Part shown: positions 16,164-27,400 of the stretch, in pieces
Layout: the number at the start of each line of letters is the position of its first letter
How positions within the stretch are numbered: the first letter of the stretch is position 1
Assembly: GCF_001942495.1 (NCBI RefSeq)
Contig: NZ_MKZS01000001.1
Location: 6,850,744 to 6,910,000 of the forward strand
DNA: 59,257 nt
Origin: Moorena bouillonii PNG
Lineage (GTDB): Bacteria > Cyanobacteriota > Cyanobacteriia > Cyanobacteriales > Coleofasciculaceae
Reading direction: 5' to 3'
Program-made: the position numbers and the translations under genes
The notes under the pieces: model-generated
What the model was told of the DNA's origin: nothing
Seen by the model: only the letters and a program-made list of their open reading frames with translations
Databases searched by the model: none

Positions 16164-17489
16164 ATGATTGATAATAGAAAACTCTGTGCTGTAGAGCAAG
16201 TGATGGAAATAGTAAATCGCTTGAATAGCTCATTCAATATAGTAATTATCGGGCGCATTTTAGGCCCCCTGAATCAAGAAATTGTGAGACAGGCCCTTGA
16301 TATTGTCCAAACTCATCACCCTCGACTTAATTCTCGTATCGTCGGTGACGTGGATAATCTCCGTTTTGAAACGGGTGCAAAAAAGATCCCTTTGCGGGTT
16401 GTAGATACGCAAAACTCTAGACAATGGCAAGAAACCCTTCTAGAAGAACTAAACACCCAAATTGAGAGTAGTGAAGTGCTATTGCGAGCTGTACTTGTGC
16501 AAGGGCGGGAGTACTCTGAAAACAATCCTAGCTATCTGATTATCAAAATAAACCACGCCATCTCAGATGCTTTATCGAGTATCGAGTTATATTCAGAAAT
16601 CTTGACCTACTGCTCGAAAATTATCTCTGGTGAACCAGTCGTGCCAGTGCCTAACTTACCGACACTTCCCCCTGTAGATGAGTTATTACCTCCATCAACA
16701 AAAGGCTTTAGGGGTAATATCAACAAGCTGTTGTTTATTCTGCGACTTCTGTTCAAAAATATTTGGCGCCAACCAAAAGGCTTGAGTTTTGAGAAGACTG
16801 TACCTCTTGAGTTACGACGTACTGGCAATGTTTATAGACAGTTAGATGCGGAGGTTACCAAAGAGCTGATTCTACGTTGCCGTCAAGAAAAGACAACAGT
16901 ACAAGCTGCTTTATGTGCGGCGCTGATATTTGCCACAGCCATAAAAATCGGATCAGGAAAGAAAAAATATGTGTCCTGTTGGATTCCTGTTGATCTGCGT
17001 AAACACTTGAAACCAGTGATCGACAATAAAAACATGGTCTTACTGGTTAGCTCCATAACGTCATTTCACACTCTCGACACAAATACCTCCTTCTGGAAAT
17101 TAGCACGGGAAGTGAGACAACAAGTGGAAGTTGGCTTAAAGCGTGGCGATATGTTCACCGGAGTTTTGATGTATAAGAAGATGTTCGAGTTGGGGCTCAC
17201 CCGCCGAGATCAAGCCCCTCAGACAGTGGCTATTTCCAATATTGGTCGAGTAAATATTCCCAGAGTTTACGGTCAATTTGAACTCTCAGAAATCAGTTTT
17301 GCTTCAGCACAAGCCATGTTTGGGGGTATTGTACTTGCTAATGTTACAACTTTTGAGGGAAAAATGTTTTTGCATTTCCCCTTTTCTAAGCCTGCAATCA
17401 GCCAGGAGACGATGGAGACTTTAGTAGATAGCTTCCTGTCCTACCTGGTTGATGCTAGCAAGGGAAAAATATCGCCCTGGGCTAGTTAA
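16164..17489 (+). CDS. PapA/condensation-fold acyltransferase
   Basis: A 441-aa protein of the condensation-domain superfamily (PapA5, alcohol O-acetyltransferase like). The catalytic His motif is present as NHAISDA (His of xHxxxD, about residue 133). Later regions match the family (VSCWIPVDLRKHL, about 270-283; TVAISNIGRVNIP, about 355-367). Such enzymes move acyl groups from CoA or a carrier protein to hydroxyls. ATG 16164 has a clear GAGGAG ribosome site; the longer frame from 16113 does not. It lies convergent to, and 235 bp from, the NRPS end, so it could acylate the alcohol made by the NRPS reductase domain. That role is inferred from position only. Confidence 0.82.
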   Translation: MIDNRKLCAVEQVMEIVNRLNSSFNIVIIGRILGPLNQEIVRQALDIVQTHHPRLNSRIVGDVDNLRFETGAKKIPLRVVDTQNSRQWQETLLEELNTQIESSEVLLRAVLVQGREYSENNPSYLIIKINHAISDALSSIELYSEILTYCSKIISGEPVVPVPNLPTLPPVDELLPPSTKGFRGNINKLLFILRLLFKNIWRQPKGLSFEKTVPLELRRTGNVYRQLDAEVTKELILRCRQEKTTVQAALCAALIFATAIKIGSGKKKYVSCWIPVDLRKHLKPVIDNKNMVLLVSSITSFHTLDTNTSFWKLAREVRQQVEVGLKRGDMFTGVLMYKKMFELGLTRRDQAPQTVAISNIGRVNIPRVYGQFELSEISFASAQAMFGGIVLANVTTFEGKMFLHFPFSKPAISQETMETLVDSFLSYLVDASKGKISPWAS

Positions 17490-17564
17490 AATCGAATTAC
17501 ACCTACATTCTGCACCCTGAAATGTCAGACTAGGAATTTTGGTTGTTTGGCTGGGGGTTCTCCT

Positions 17565-17621
17565 GCATAGTAATGGTGAAAATATATATTTTTTCCCACA
17601 CTTCCCATACCATTACTATGC
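17565..17621. terminator. Long inverted repeat between convergent genes
   Basis: GCATAGTAATGGT (17565-17577) and ACCATTACTATGC (17609-17621) form a perfect 13-bp stem around a T-rich loop. It lies between the acyltransferase (+) and the NRPS (-) and could end transcription from both sides. Confidence 0.5.
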
Positions 17622-17723
17622 ACCACCACCGAAAAAAGTTTATGGGGGACTTGTCGTCCCCCAAAGTCAATCCATTGAACTTCAAGACACCTGACTGGCG
17701 TGCGCCTCTAGGAAAGGAATGCC

Positions 17724-20700
17724 CTACTGTGGCGCGTTCAAGAAGCCGCTACTCTTAAAATAAGAATAGTAGGTGTTCAATAATTTGGAATCTACGGATG
17801 GACAGACTATATCAGTGTCAGCTAGTCCATGTATTGTATGTTTACAGTCGTATCTCGGCATTTCCGCATTTACTGGTAGTTCTTCTGAAAAAAGCGACAA
17901 AAGAGGATACAGTGCGTTTTCATTGCTATTTTCTGTTTGACAAATTAGTTTGGTTCGCCACTTTTCATAATCCATCTGTTCAATGGGGTATCCCCAAGAA
18001 CGGATCATGTTGAAAGCCTCGTTTACATAGATGTCATTAGGATTGACCATGTGAAAAGCCTTTCCTAGAGATTCTTTCTGTTGTGATATATTAAAAATCG
18101 CCTTACTTACATAGTCTACAGGTACTATGTCGCTGAAAACGCCTTCAAGATTTGGCACTGCTCCTAGCTGGATACAGCCTTTAATCATTCGAGAAAATAG
18201 ATCTTCTGTATTACAGAAGCCTGTTTGACTGTGTCCTGTTATTCTCCCTGGCCTGTATATACATACGGGCAATCCTCGGTCACGAGCTTCCATAACTAAT
18301 TTTTCTGCTACCCATTTACTTTCAGCGTAGCCATCATCGTTGTCTGGGGTATAGTCGAGGGAGTCTGATTCAAAAATTACTTGCTTGTCAGAATAGGCAG
18401 ATGAGGAGAAAACCGACATAGTAGAGATAAAATGTACCGGCTTAATTTTGGTTTGGCTAGCCAATCTCAAGACTTCGTGAGTTCCGAGAACATTAGCTGG
18501 CTTCAAAACTGAGTAAGAGTAGACAAAATTTACCCAAGCACCATTATGATAAATGACATCCATCTGACTTGCTAGATGGTTAAACTGTGACTCGTCAAGA
18601 CCCAATAGTGGAGCCGACAATTCTCCTATAACTGGAATAATTCTTGAGCTTTTGGTTTCATTCCATAGGCTATACGACTCCAGGGCTCTTTGCAGTCTCT
18701 GCTTACCTTTCTCAGAAGAGGTGGCACGTACGAGACAATATATATTCCCTTGAGTTTGTTCGAGGAGTTCAGAGAGTAAATAAACTCCCAAAAAGCCTGT
18801 TGCTCCAGTCAAAAAGATATTTTTCGGCTCAGTTATATCTTCAAAAGCTACAGACTGATTCTGAATTTTGGAGTCTAAGATTACTTCAGCCCTCAAGTCC
18901 TTAACTTGATTAGTAACCTGTGTACCATCGTTTCTCTTCTCAATAGCTTGGGCCACTCCTGCTACGGTGGGTGATTCAAATAGGTCCTGTAGCTTAAGTT
19001 CTATTGAGAAAGCTGCTCGCACACGAGAGATTACTTGGATAGCTAATAGGGAATGTCCTCCCAACTCAAAGAATTTATCGTGTATACCCACCTTTTCTAT
19101 ACCCAACACTTCTGCCCAAATGTCTGCTAAGACCTTCTGTGTTTCCGTTTGTGGAGCCACATACTCCGTTGACAGACTACTGACGAAATCTGGTGCTGGC
19201 AATGCCTTACGGTCTACTTTGCCATTGGGAGTCAGAGGCAGTTGCGACAACACCATCAACCCCGATGGCACCATATACTCTGGTAACCGCGACTGTAGAT
19301 ACTCTCTCAACTGCGGTATCAGTTCCTTTCTGAACTGAGAACTCAAGGGATTATTCCCATAATTATTCCAGTTACTTGCTGCCACCGATTTTTGAGTGAG
19401 CGGTGTTAACACTATCCCTTCTTTGGCTAACTCACTGCGCACAAATACCCCATCCATCAATTCGGGACTACCTTCTGCTGACCAACACAACTCTAGAGAA
19501 TACCCATTATCCGAACTCAGTTGATGTAGCCTCTCTGGGTCGATGCCATTTACTGGCTTTGACTCTAAAAACTGCCTCAACTGCTGCACATTCTGTTTTG
19601 ATTCTGGCTGTGATAGCAACTCTACCAAATCTACATCATTAGCTACTCTGCCATTGACTAAACCACTAAAGCAAATTGATTCTGGCCCTTTGTCTCGCAG
19701 ATAATTTTCTATCTGTTGAACACTCAGAGAAGCTCCACTTTCTACAGTCGGTGTTATTACTTTTCCTGGTTGTGCCTCTATATGCAACAGTACGCTATAG
19801 CGATATTTATTCAGTTCATTGTGTTCTGTTCCCCTCTGTAAACGGATTTGTACATGAGTTATTTCTGGATGTTTTTCTTTAAGAGCTACAAACAACTCTG
19901 GTGACACTAACAACTCTTTCTCCTCCTCCATTTGTCTGTCTATCTTTTCTAAGAGTTGTTGTCGTGACAATGAGGGAGTTGCTTGATATAGTTGCACCGA
20001 ACTGTGAAAGGCTCTCATTAATGGGAAACTGCGGATATCCCCTAAGACAATCATCCCTCCTGGTTTGACTACCCTGATACTTTCTTCTATTACTTGCAAC
20101 AGATACTCAACACTAGGGAAATACTGAACTATGGAACTCAGCAATACAACATCGAAACTGTTATCTGCTATATCAGCCATGTTATCCGCTCGTTTCTGTG
20201 CTAAGGAAACATCACCATATTTGTCTGGTTCCTGTTCTATTTGTTGTTTGATGTATTCTAATGAAACATTGGATATATCTGTACCATAATAGTTTTGTGT
20301 CTGGGGTGCGATTTGAAATAGCAGCATTCCTGTACCACAACCTATTTCCCACACACTCTCTGGTTTCTGGGCTAAGACTTGAGTTACTATATCCCCTGCC
20401 CAGATGCGCATTTGCTCTACTGGTATGGGTTGGTTGTCGTAACTGCTGCGCCAACCAGCAATGTTGAAAAACGGGTCAGTGAATTGTCCTAGTTCTGAAT
20501 GAATTCTTTCATTAAATACTTCTTGCCAACTGTCGAGTTGATTCTCTAATAGTTCTCGGTTTTTTGATACTTGCTTGCTTCTCTGGCTATCAATTTCTTT
20601 GCTACCCCACTGACGTAATCCATAGATGTTATATATCTGCGTCTTTTCTAAGAAAGTTTCTTGCTGGATTTTTAGCTGATATCCTTGAGCTTTTAGCAAC

Positions 20701-23700
20701 TCCTCCACTGCCGCTAATCTGCCATTTATATCATGCACTTCCACTACTATCTGTTTGATTTTCGACCAATCCTCTGATTCAATACCTTCTAGCACCTCTA
20801 ACTCACTTTTTTCTACATCTATTTTGAGTAAATCTATCTGTTCCACCCCCTGCTCTCTTATTACTTCTGATAGGGTTCTTAACTGGCAATTAACTTGTTG
20901 CTGTGTTTGGAACATATAGCTACTCACTTGTTCGAGTTCTTGACTCGATAATTTGCTTTTTTCCCCAGTCTCCTTTTGTTTGTTGCTCAAGAACGTTTTC
21001 ATCATTTCTTGTTCTTGGTTTTGGTCTGCGTATAGTCCAGACACTACTGAATTCTCTGGGTAATAGGTAAAGGTCTCCATTCTGGTTTGGTTTGATAGAC
21101 CACATTCAAATAGCTTTACCTTTGAAATATACAGCTCTGTGTTCATTTCCAGTACTTTAAACACTGGCGGTATTGGTTCAAACGCAAATATCTCTAAATC
21201 TTTCACCTGTTGCGATGCAAACAGACTGAACATCCCAATATTTGCTCCTACATCAAAGATACAATCTCCTTCATTAATCCTTATTCCATGCTGAAAATAT
21301 TCCGCATTTTCAAATATCTCTTGGTACAAAAAGTCGGTTTCATTTTGATTTAGATGAACGATTACCATGCCATTAGGTAAGTGATACTGGTAACCAGTTT
21401 TTAGTCTTCCTTCTTGTTCCCATTGCAGCAGTTGTTTTACTTGTCTACTTCCCTTATAATTCGGCACTATATACGCCACTAACTGCTGCTGTCCTACTTG
21501 ATTTTCTCTGAGTGTTACTAATGTTTCTTCTACCCCTGGATGTTCTTCTATGGCAGATTCTATTTCTCCTAACTCAATCCTAAAACCCCGCATCTTTACC
21601 TGGTGGTCTATGCGACCCAAAAACTCTATATTCCCATCTGGTAAATATCGAGCTAAATCTCCTGTTTTATAAAGTTTGGATTTTTCAGTATCTTGGGATT
21701 GGTCGAAGGGGTTGGGAATAAATTTTTGTTGTGTTAATTCCTCTCGTTTTAAGTAACCTCTGGCTAAACCTGCACCTGCGATGTGTAATTCTCCTGCTAC
21801 TCCAATAGGCACTGGTTGTTGATGTTGGTCTAAGATATACATTTGTATATTAGCTATGGGGCGACCTATGGGAATTATTTTCTGCTGTTTATCTGGCACA
21901 CATGGCCACCAAGTCACATCGATCGCTGCTTCTGTGGGTCCATAGAGATTATGCAACTCACACCCTAGTTTCTCAAAGAATTTTTCCTGGACTTGAACTG
22001 ATAAAGCTTCTCCACTACAAATGACTCGCTTGAGACTACTGCAATCTTCTAACTTATCTTCTTGTAAAAACACTTTGAGCATTGAAGGTACAAAATGGAG
22101 TGTAGTTATCTGTTCTTGAGCAATTAAGTCCCTGAGATAACCACTATCTTTGTGTCCTTCTGGTTTCGCCACCACCAAAGTTGCTCCCACTAATAATGGC
22201 CAGAAAAATTCCCATACTGAGACATCGAAACTGAATGGAGTTTTTTGCAGAATCTTATCCGATGATGTTAAGCTAAATGCATCTTGCATCCACAACAAAC
22301 GATTGCAAATCCCGCCGTGGGTATTCATTGCTCCTTTAGGTTTTCCTGTGGAGCCTGAGGTATAGATAACATAAGCCAAATTCTGGTAATTGACTCCACT
22401 GAATGGATTCTCTATACTCTGTGAACTAATAGCTTCCCCATCTTGTTCCCAACAAACTAGCTGTGCCTGATGTTCTGGCATTAATTTCATCAGTGCTGGA
22501 GTTGTCAACAACACTAATACCTCTGCGTCTGCCAGCATATAAGCCAACCGTTGCGGTGGATAACTAGGGTCGATTGGCACATAAGCTCCTCCAGCTTTGA
22601 GTGTGGCTAATAAAGCAATTACCATCTCAACAGAGCGCTCGTAGCAAATTCCTACTAAAACTTCTGGTTTTACTCCTAAATGTTGTAAGTAGCGAGCGAG
22701 TTGGTTGGCTTTGCTATTCAACTCAGAATAAGTCAGCTTTTGCTCTTCAAATACTACTGCTACTGCTTCAGGGTTTTTTTCTACCTGAGCTTCAAATATC
22801 TCATGGATACATTTGTCTGTAGGGTAATCTATTTTAGTATTGTTCCACTCTACTAACAACTGCTGTCTTTCTGCTTCACTTAGCAGAGGAAGTTGTCCTA
22901 CTCTCTGCTCTGGATTACTCACAATCAAGGCTAACAAATTTTCAAAATGATCAGCCATTCGGGCAATAGTATGCTCATCAAATAGGTCAGTATTGTATTT
23001 TAAAACACCAGTTACATAAGAGTCTTCTTCGACCATTTCTAGTAACAAATCGAACAGACTTTCATACTGATCCAATATAAACGGTTCTACCTTAAGCCCT
23101 CCCCAATCTACTAAAGCTTTTGTTCTGTTAGTTAACAGCTTTCTTATATCTTGAGATTGCTGTTGGATGAAGTTCTGTAGTAGAAAAGAAACTTGGAAGA
23201 TGGGGGAACGGCTGGGGTCTCGCGGTGGTTGTAACCGTTCTACCAATAACACAAAGGGATAATCTTGATGAGCTAGTGCCTCAAGCACTGTGTGGCGCAC
23301 TTGGGAGAGGAAGTCTGTAAAACAAGGATTCCCTGACAAATCTGCCCTCATCACCACTGAATCAACAAAGTAACCCACGATGGGGGCAAACTCTGCTTTA
23401 CTTCTGCCAAAAGTGTGAGAACCCACTAAGACATCCTTTTGACCACTGTAACGAGATAGAAGCACTTGAAAAACAGCTAACAGGAGCATGTAAAGAGTTA
23501 CGTCTTCTTTTTGAGCCAGTGTCTTCAGTTGCTGAGTCAGCTTTTCAGATAACTTGAAAGGGTAGCTACCACCGTTATAGGTCTGTATTGGCGGCCGTTT
23601 TCTGTCTGTGGGCAAGTTTAATACAGGTAATTCTCCAGCCAGTTTTTGTTGCCAATAGTCCCAGAGGCTTTCTCCTTCTTGACTCTCTACTAACTCCCTT

Positions 23701-24404
23701 TGCCAACGAACGTAATCTTGGTAAGAGTGCTTCAGTTCTGGTAGAGATGCCTCTACACCAGCACGTTGAGCTTGGTAGAGTTGTGGCAGTTCTTTGATAA
23801 TCAAATTCATTGACCAGCCATCCCAAGCAATGTGGTGTATCGTTAACAATAAAACCTGCTCTTGCTCTGAGCAAGTGAAGCACCTGACCCGCATTACTGG
23901 TTCTTTTTCCAAGTCAAAGGGATGTCGATGAGCTTCTGTCACTCTTTTGTGCAGTTCATCTTCACTCCAGGTAGTAGCATCAATTTGCAAGAAGTCTAAC
24001 TCTTGATTTTGATGCACCTGTAAAACTGCTTGTTCGCTGACTTTCGGAAAGGTACTCCGCAGTAGCGGATGGCGTTGCCTTAGCACTTTAAAAGTTTGCT
24101 GCCAAGTAATTATATCTGCTTGGGAGTAAATGCGAATTGCAAATGATAAATTATAATGATGACCCTGAGGTGCTAGTTGCCATAAAAACCAGATATTCTT
24201 TTGACCGTAGGACAGAGGATATACTTGCAATATATCTGGCTGTTCCTGGAGTAATTGTAAAATTTGAGTTTTGTGCTGCTTCAGTTGAGCAATAACATCG
24301 GGAGTTAATACCTCTTGGGAACCTCCCGTACGCAATTTTTCCCCATCACACCATAATTTTACCCCTTTGAGAGAGATATTTTGTAAAAATTCTACTAAGT
24401 TCAT
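17724..24404 (-). CDS. NRPS: docking-C-A(O-MT, N-MT)-PCP-reductase, serine-specific
   Basis: About 2226 aa. Domains: a TubC-type N-terminal docking domain (about residues 1-55); condensation (HHIAWDG near 191); adenylation (YTSGSTGKPKG near 685, YKTGDLARYLPDG near 910); an FkbM-type methyltransferase (DVGANIGMFS near 1052), likely O-methylating; a second methyltransferase (EIGCGTGMLL near 1354, GWRSSYDNQPIP) of NRPS N-methyl type; the rest of the A domain (NGKVDRKALP); PCP (GGHSLL near 1784); and a terminal thioester reductase (GATGFLG near 1868, YAESKW near 2026). The specificity pocket read from the motifs is D-V-W-H-I-S-L-I-D, a serine code. The product step is addition of N-methyl-O-methyl-serine and reductive release as aldehyde or serinol. 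The ATG overlaps the PKS stop (ATGA) with an AGAGGT site, so the two are translationally coupled. Confidence 0.93.
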   Translation of the reverse strand: MNLVEFLQNISLKGVKLWCDGEKLRTGGSQEVLTPDVIAQLKQHKTQILQLLQEQPDILQVYPLSYGQKNIWFLWQLAPQGHHYNLSFAIRIYSQADIITWQQTFKVLRQRHPLLRSTFPKVSEQAVLQVHQNQELDFLQIDATTWSEDELHKRVTEAHRHPFDLEKEPVMRVRCFTCSEQEQVLLLTIHHIAWDGWSMNLIIKELPQLYQAQRAGVEASLPELKHSYQDYVRWQRELVESQEGESLWDYWQQKLAGELPVLNLPTDRKRPPIQTYNGGSYPFKLSEKLTQQLKTLAQKEDVTLYMLLLAVFQVLLSRYSGQKDVLVGSHTFGRSKAEFAPIVGYFVDSVVMRADLSGNPCFTDFLSQVRHTVLEALAHQDYPFVLLVERLQPPRDPSRSPIFQVSFLLQNFIQQQSQDIRKLLTNRTKALVDWGGLKVEPFILDQYESLFDLLLEMVEEDSYVTGVLKYNTDLFDEHTIARMADHFENLLALIVSNPEQRVGQLPLLSEAERQQLLVEWNNTKIDYPTDKCIHEIFEAQVEKNPEAVAVVFEEQKLTYSELNSKANQLARYLQHLGVKPEVLVGICYERSVEMVIALLATLKAGGAYVPIDPSYPPQRLAYMLADAEVLVLLTTPALMKLMPEHQAQLVCWEQDGEAISSQSIENPFSGVNYQNLAYVIYTSGSTGKPKGAMNTHGGICNRLLWMQDAFSLTSSDKILQKTPFSFDVSVWEFFWPLLVGATLVVAKPEGHKDSGYLRDLIAQEQITTLHFVPSMLKVFLQEDKLEDCSSLKRVICSGEALSVQVQEKFFEKLGCELHNLYGPTEAAIDVTWWPCVPDKQQKIIPIGRPIANIQMYILDQHQQPVPIGVAGELHIAGAGLARGYLKREELTQQKFIPNPFDQSQDTEKSKLYKTGDLARYLPDGNIEFLGRIDHQVKMRGFRIELGEIESAIEEHPGVEETLVTLRENQVGQQQLVAYIVPNYKGSRQVKQLLQWEQEGRLKTGYQYHLPNGMVIVHLNQNETDFLYQEIFENAEYFQHGIRINEGDCIFDVGANIGMFSLFASQQVKDLEIFAFEPIPPVFKVLEMNTELYISKVKLFECGLSNQTRMETFTYYPENSVVSGLYADQNQEQEMMKTFLSNKQKETGEKSKLSSQELEQVSSYMFQTQQQVNCQLRTLSEVIREQGVEQIDLLKIDVEKSELEVLEGIESEDWSKIKQIVVEVHDINGRLAAVEELLKAQGYQLKIQQETFLEKTQIYNIYGLRQWGSKEIDSQRSKQVSKNRELLENQLDSWQEVFNERIHSELGQFTDPFFNIAGWRSSYDNQPIPVEQMRIWAGDIVTQVLAQKPESVWEIGCGTGMLLFQIAPQTQNYYGTDISNVSLEYIKQQIEQEPDKYGDVSLAQKRADNMADIADNSFDVVLLSSIVQYFPSVEYLLQVIEESIRVVKPGGMIVLGDIRSFPLMRAFHSSVQLYQATPSLSRQQLLEKIDRQMEEEKELLVSPELFVALKEKHPEITHVQIRLQRGTEHNELNKYRYSVLLHIEAQPGKVITPTVESGASLSVQQIENYLRDKGPESICFSGLVNGRVANDVDLVELLSQPESKQNVQQLRQFLESKPVNGIDPERLHQLSSDNGYSLELCWSAEGSPELMDGVFVRSELAKEGIVLTPLTQKSVAASNWNNYGNNPLSSQFRKELIPQLREYLQSRLPEYMVPSGLMVLSQLPLTPNGKVDRKALPAPDFVSSLSTEYVAPQTETQKVLADIWAEVLGIEKVGIHDKFFELGGHSLLAIQVISRVRAAFSIELKLQDLFESPTVAGVAQAIEKRNDGTQVTNQVKDLRAEVILDSKIQNQSVAFEDITEPKNIFLTGATGFLGVYLLSELLEQTQGNIYCLVRATSSEKGKQRLQRALESYSLWNETKSSRIIPVIGELSAPLLGLDESQFNHLASQMDVIYHNGAWVNFVYSYSVLKPANVLGTHEVLRLASQTKIKPVHFISTMSVFSSSAYSDKQVIFESDSLDYTPDNDDGYAESKWVAEKLVMEARDRGLPVCIYRPGRITGHSQTGFCNTEDLFSRMIKGCIQLGAVPNLEGVFSDIVPVDYVSKAIFNISQQKESLGKAFHMVNPNDIYVNEAFNMIRSWGYPIEQMDYEKWRTKLICQTENSNENALYPLLSLFSEELPVNAEMPRYDCKHTIHGLADTDIVCPSVDSKLLNTYYSYFKSSGFLNAPQ

Positions 24405-27400
24405 AGTTCTACCTCTATCCAATTACTATCTTTGACGTTATCTGGCTCAAGTTGCCCTTGATTATTTAATTCAATAGTTTGATTTTTATCTGTTTTAATT
24501 ATCAGTTGTTGTTTAATCTCAGTTGCTAGAGCTACAATGGTGATTCCTTCCATAAATCTGGTAGCCGGAATATCCACTAGCAGCTCAGTTTGAATCTGAT
24601 TTCGTAATTCCACAGCCATCAATGAGTCAAGTCCCATCATAGTTAGAGATTTTTCTAACTCTATTTGAGAGAGGTTCATACCCATAATATGAGCAATTTT
24701 GCTTTGGACATAAGAGGTCAGTAGCTTTTCTTTTTCCTTATCTTCTGAAGCTAGATTTAGCTGTTCTAGAATCTGATTGTTCTGACTCTGTTCTACCGTT
24801 TTTGTGGTAAAAGTTTCTAAAAATGGGAGCTTTCCCAATCCTGGCATCTGCCTAAAAAACTCCGACCAATTAACTGGGAATACCCCTACTTGGCTTTGAG
24901 ACCCTGATAACAATGAACCTAATGCAAGCATTCCTGATTCGGGTTGAATGGCCACTACCCCGCTACTCTGCATTCGATTTTGATGTTCCTTTGCTAAACG
25001 AGCTGCCATTCCTGCTGTTGCCCATGCTCCCCAGTTAATGCTTAATCCTGGTAATCCCTGACCTCGACGATAATGGGCTACTGCATCCATAAAACCATTA
25101 GCTGCGGCATAGTTTCCTTGACCTGGTGAACCCAACATCGAAGCCATCGACGAGAAACAAACAAAGAAATCTAAGGGTAAATCTTGGGTGAGTTGATGTA
25201 AATGCCAAGTCCCTGCAACTTTTGGTGCCATCACTTTAGTAAACTGCTCCCAACTGAGGTTTTGCACTAAGCCATCATCCAATACCCCGGCTGCATGAAT
25301 CACTCCTTTGAGTGGGGGTAATGATGCCTGTATCTGCTGGAAAATCTTAGCCACATCTTCTTCAATCGAGATATCTCCTAACAAAACATTGACATTGGCT
25401 CCTGCTGTTTCCAACTCCTCAATGATTTTTTGTGCAGTTTCCTTGGGAGCACGACGCCCCATTAATAGGATATTTCTCGCTCCTTGAGTTACCATCCATT
25501 GGGCTACTTCCAATCCTAAGGCTCCCAATCCTCCGGTAATCAAATAACTTCCTTCTGGTTGGATGGACTTTGGCTCACCTGTCGATTGTGGCATCTCCAC
25601 CACTACCTTGCCGATATGCTTGGCTTGCTGCATATACCGGAAGGCTGCTGTTACTTCTTTACTGGGAAATACTTTATGAGGTAAGGCTTGAAGCTTTCCT
25701 CCATTCCATTGCTGGGTTAATTCCTCTGAAAGTTGGGCAATTACCTCAGGCTGTTGTGCCATTACCTCTCCGATATCAAAGGGGAAGTAATCAACATTGG
25801 GTAGTTTCTGTTGGACTTGTTGTTGGTTCCAAATGCCAATTTTGCCAATCTCTACAAACCGTCCTTGAGGAGCTAACACGGCAAAACTCTTGTCAATGAA
25901 CTCTCCATTGAGGCTGTTGAGGACAATATCGACGCCTTCTCCCTGAGTCAAATTCAGAATTTCGTCGGCAAAATCTAGGGTGCGGGAGTTCATAATGTGT
26001 TTGATACCCAGGGATTTGAGAAATTCCCATTTACTCGGGCTGGCGGTAGCAAAGATCTCGGCTCCTGCCAGGTGAGCTATTTGTACTGCTGCTTGTCCTA
26101 CTCCTCCTGCTGCTGCGTGTATTAACACCCGCTCTCCTGGTTTAATCTTGGCTAAGTGCTGCAACCCATAATAGGCGGTGAGGAATGTTAAGGGGAGGGT
26201 AGCTGCTTCGGTGAAACTCATCTGTTTCGGTTTCGCTATAACCAGCTCAGCAGCAGTGGTGACAAAGCTGCTGAACCCGTTAGGAACCAAAGCCATCACT
26301 TCATCTCCTACCTGCCATTGGGAGACACCCTCTCCCACTGATGTAATAACGCCTACACATTCCAATCCCAGGGTCAGTTGCTCTACACTGGTAATACTCA
26401 ATACTTCGGCGTAATATTCTTGGAGTAATCCTAGAGCATTGAGTACGTCTCGGAAGTTTAAGCCAACTGCTTTGACTTGAATTTCTACTTCCATAGCTTC
26501 TGGAGAACGACGCTGCATTGGTTCCCAGTTGAGGTTGTCTATCAGTCCGTATTCCGACAACTTCAATTGCAATGGTTGATTCTTTGGTATAGGCAATTGT
26601 TGTTGTGAGGTGAGTTTGTGCTGTTGTTGTCTTACTAATCGGGGGACATAACGAACTCCTTGACGCATGGCAATCTGGTCTTCGTGATCATAAGACAACA
26701 GTTGCTCTACCAATTTGGGGATGGTTTCAGAAACAGGGGATTTGGGGTCTAAGTCAACTCGGCAACAGGTTAATTCTGGATGTTCGAGGCGAATAACTCG
26801 CCCTAGTCCCCAGAGAGAGCCCTGTTGAGGTTGCACCACTTCTTTTTGATCGAATACACTCTGAGTGCCCATCGTGACTAACCACATCGGCGGTAGGTGA
26901 GTTAGTCCAGCTTGAATTAAGGCTTGCACTAAATGCACTACTGTAGCACAACCTAGTTCTTGGGTTGTTTGTAACTCATTCACAGATTCGATTGTTTCAT
27001 TGACACCCCATAAATGCACAATACCTTTAATCTCAGCATTATCTTGCAGCAGTTGTTGGAATTGCTCAGCAACAGTGGGGTTGATTTGATAATGTTGAGC
27101 ATCTAATTTTTTGTACTCTGACCCTGGAGATACCCAAATACAGTTGTCTCCCTTTTGCTGTAACTCCTCTCCAATAAGCTCTGCCAATTCACTAGTGAGA
27201 GTAAATACTAACCAATTACCTGTTTGATGTTCAGGAGTAGATTCCGAAGTTGATAATAGGGGTTGGGCTTGCCAGTTGATTTGATAAAACCAATTACTCA
27301 AATCTTCATCCAGAGTCATCAGCAAGGTTTCAGGATTGGCTTTCCTCGATTCAAAACCAGTGACCTGAGCTACCAGCTGTCCTTGTTGGTCAAATAATTG

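Noticed and set aside
23575-23883. Antisense frames inside the NRPS and PKS genes
   Set aside because: All lie opposite conserved catalytic domains and lack any recognisable features.
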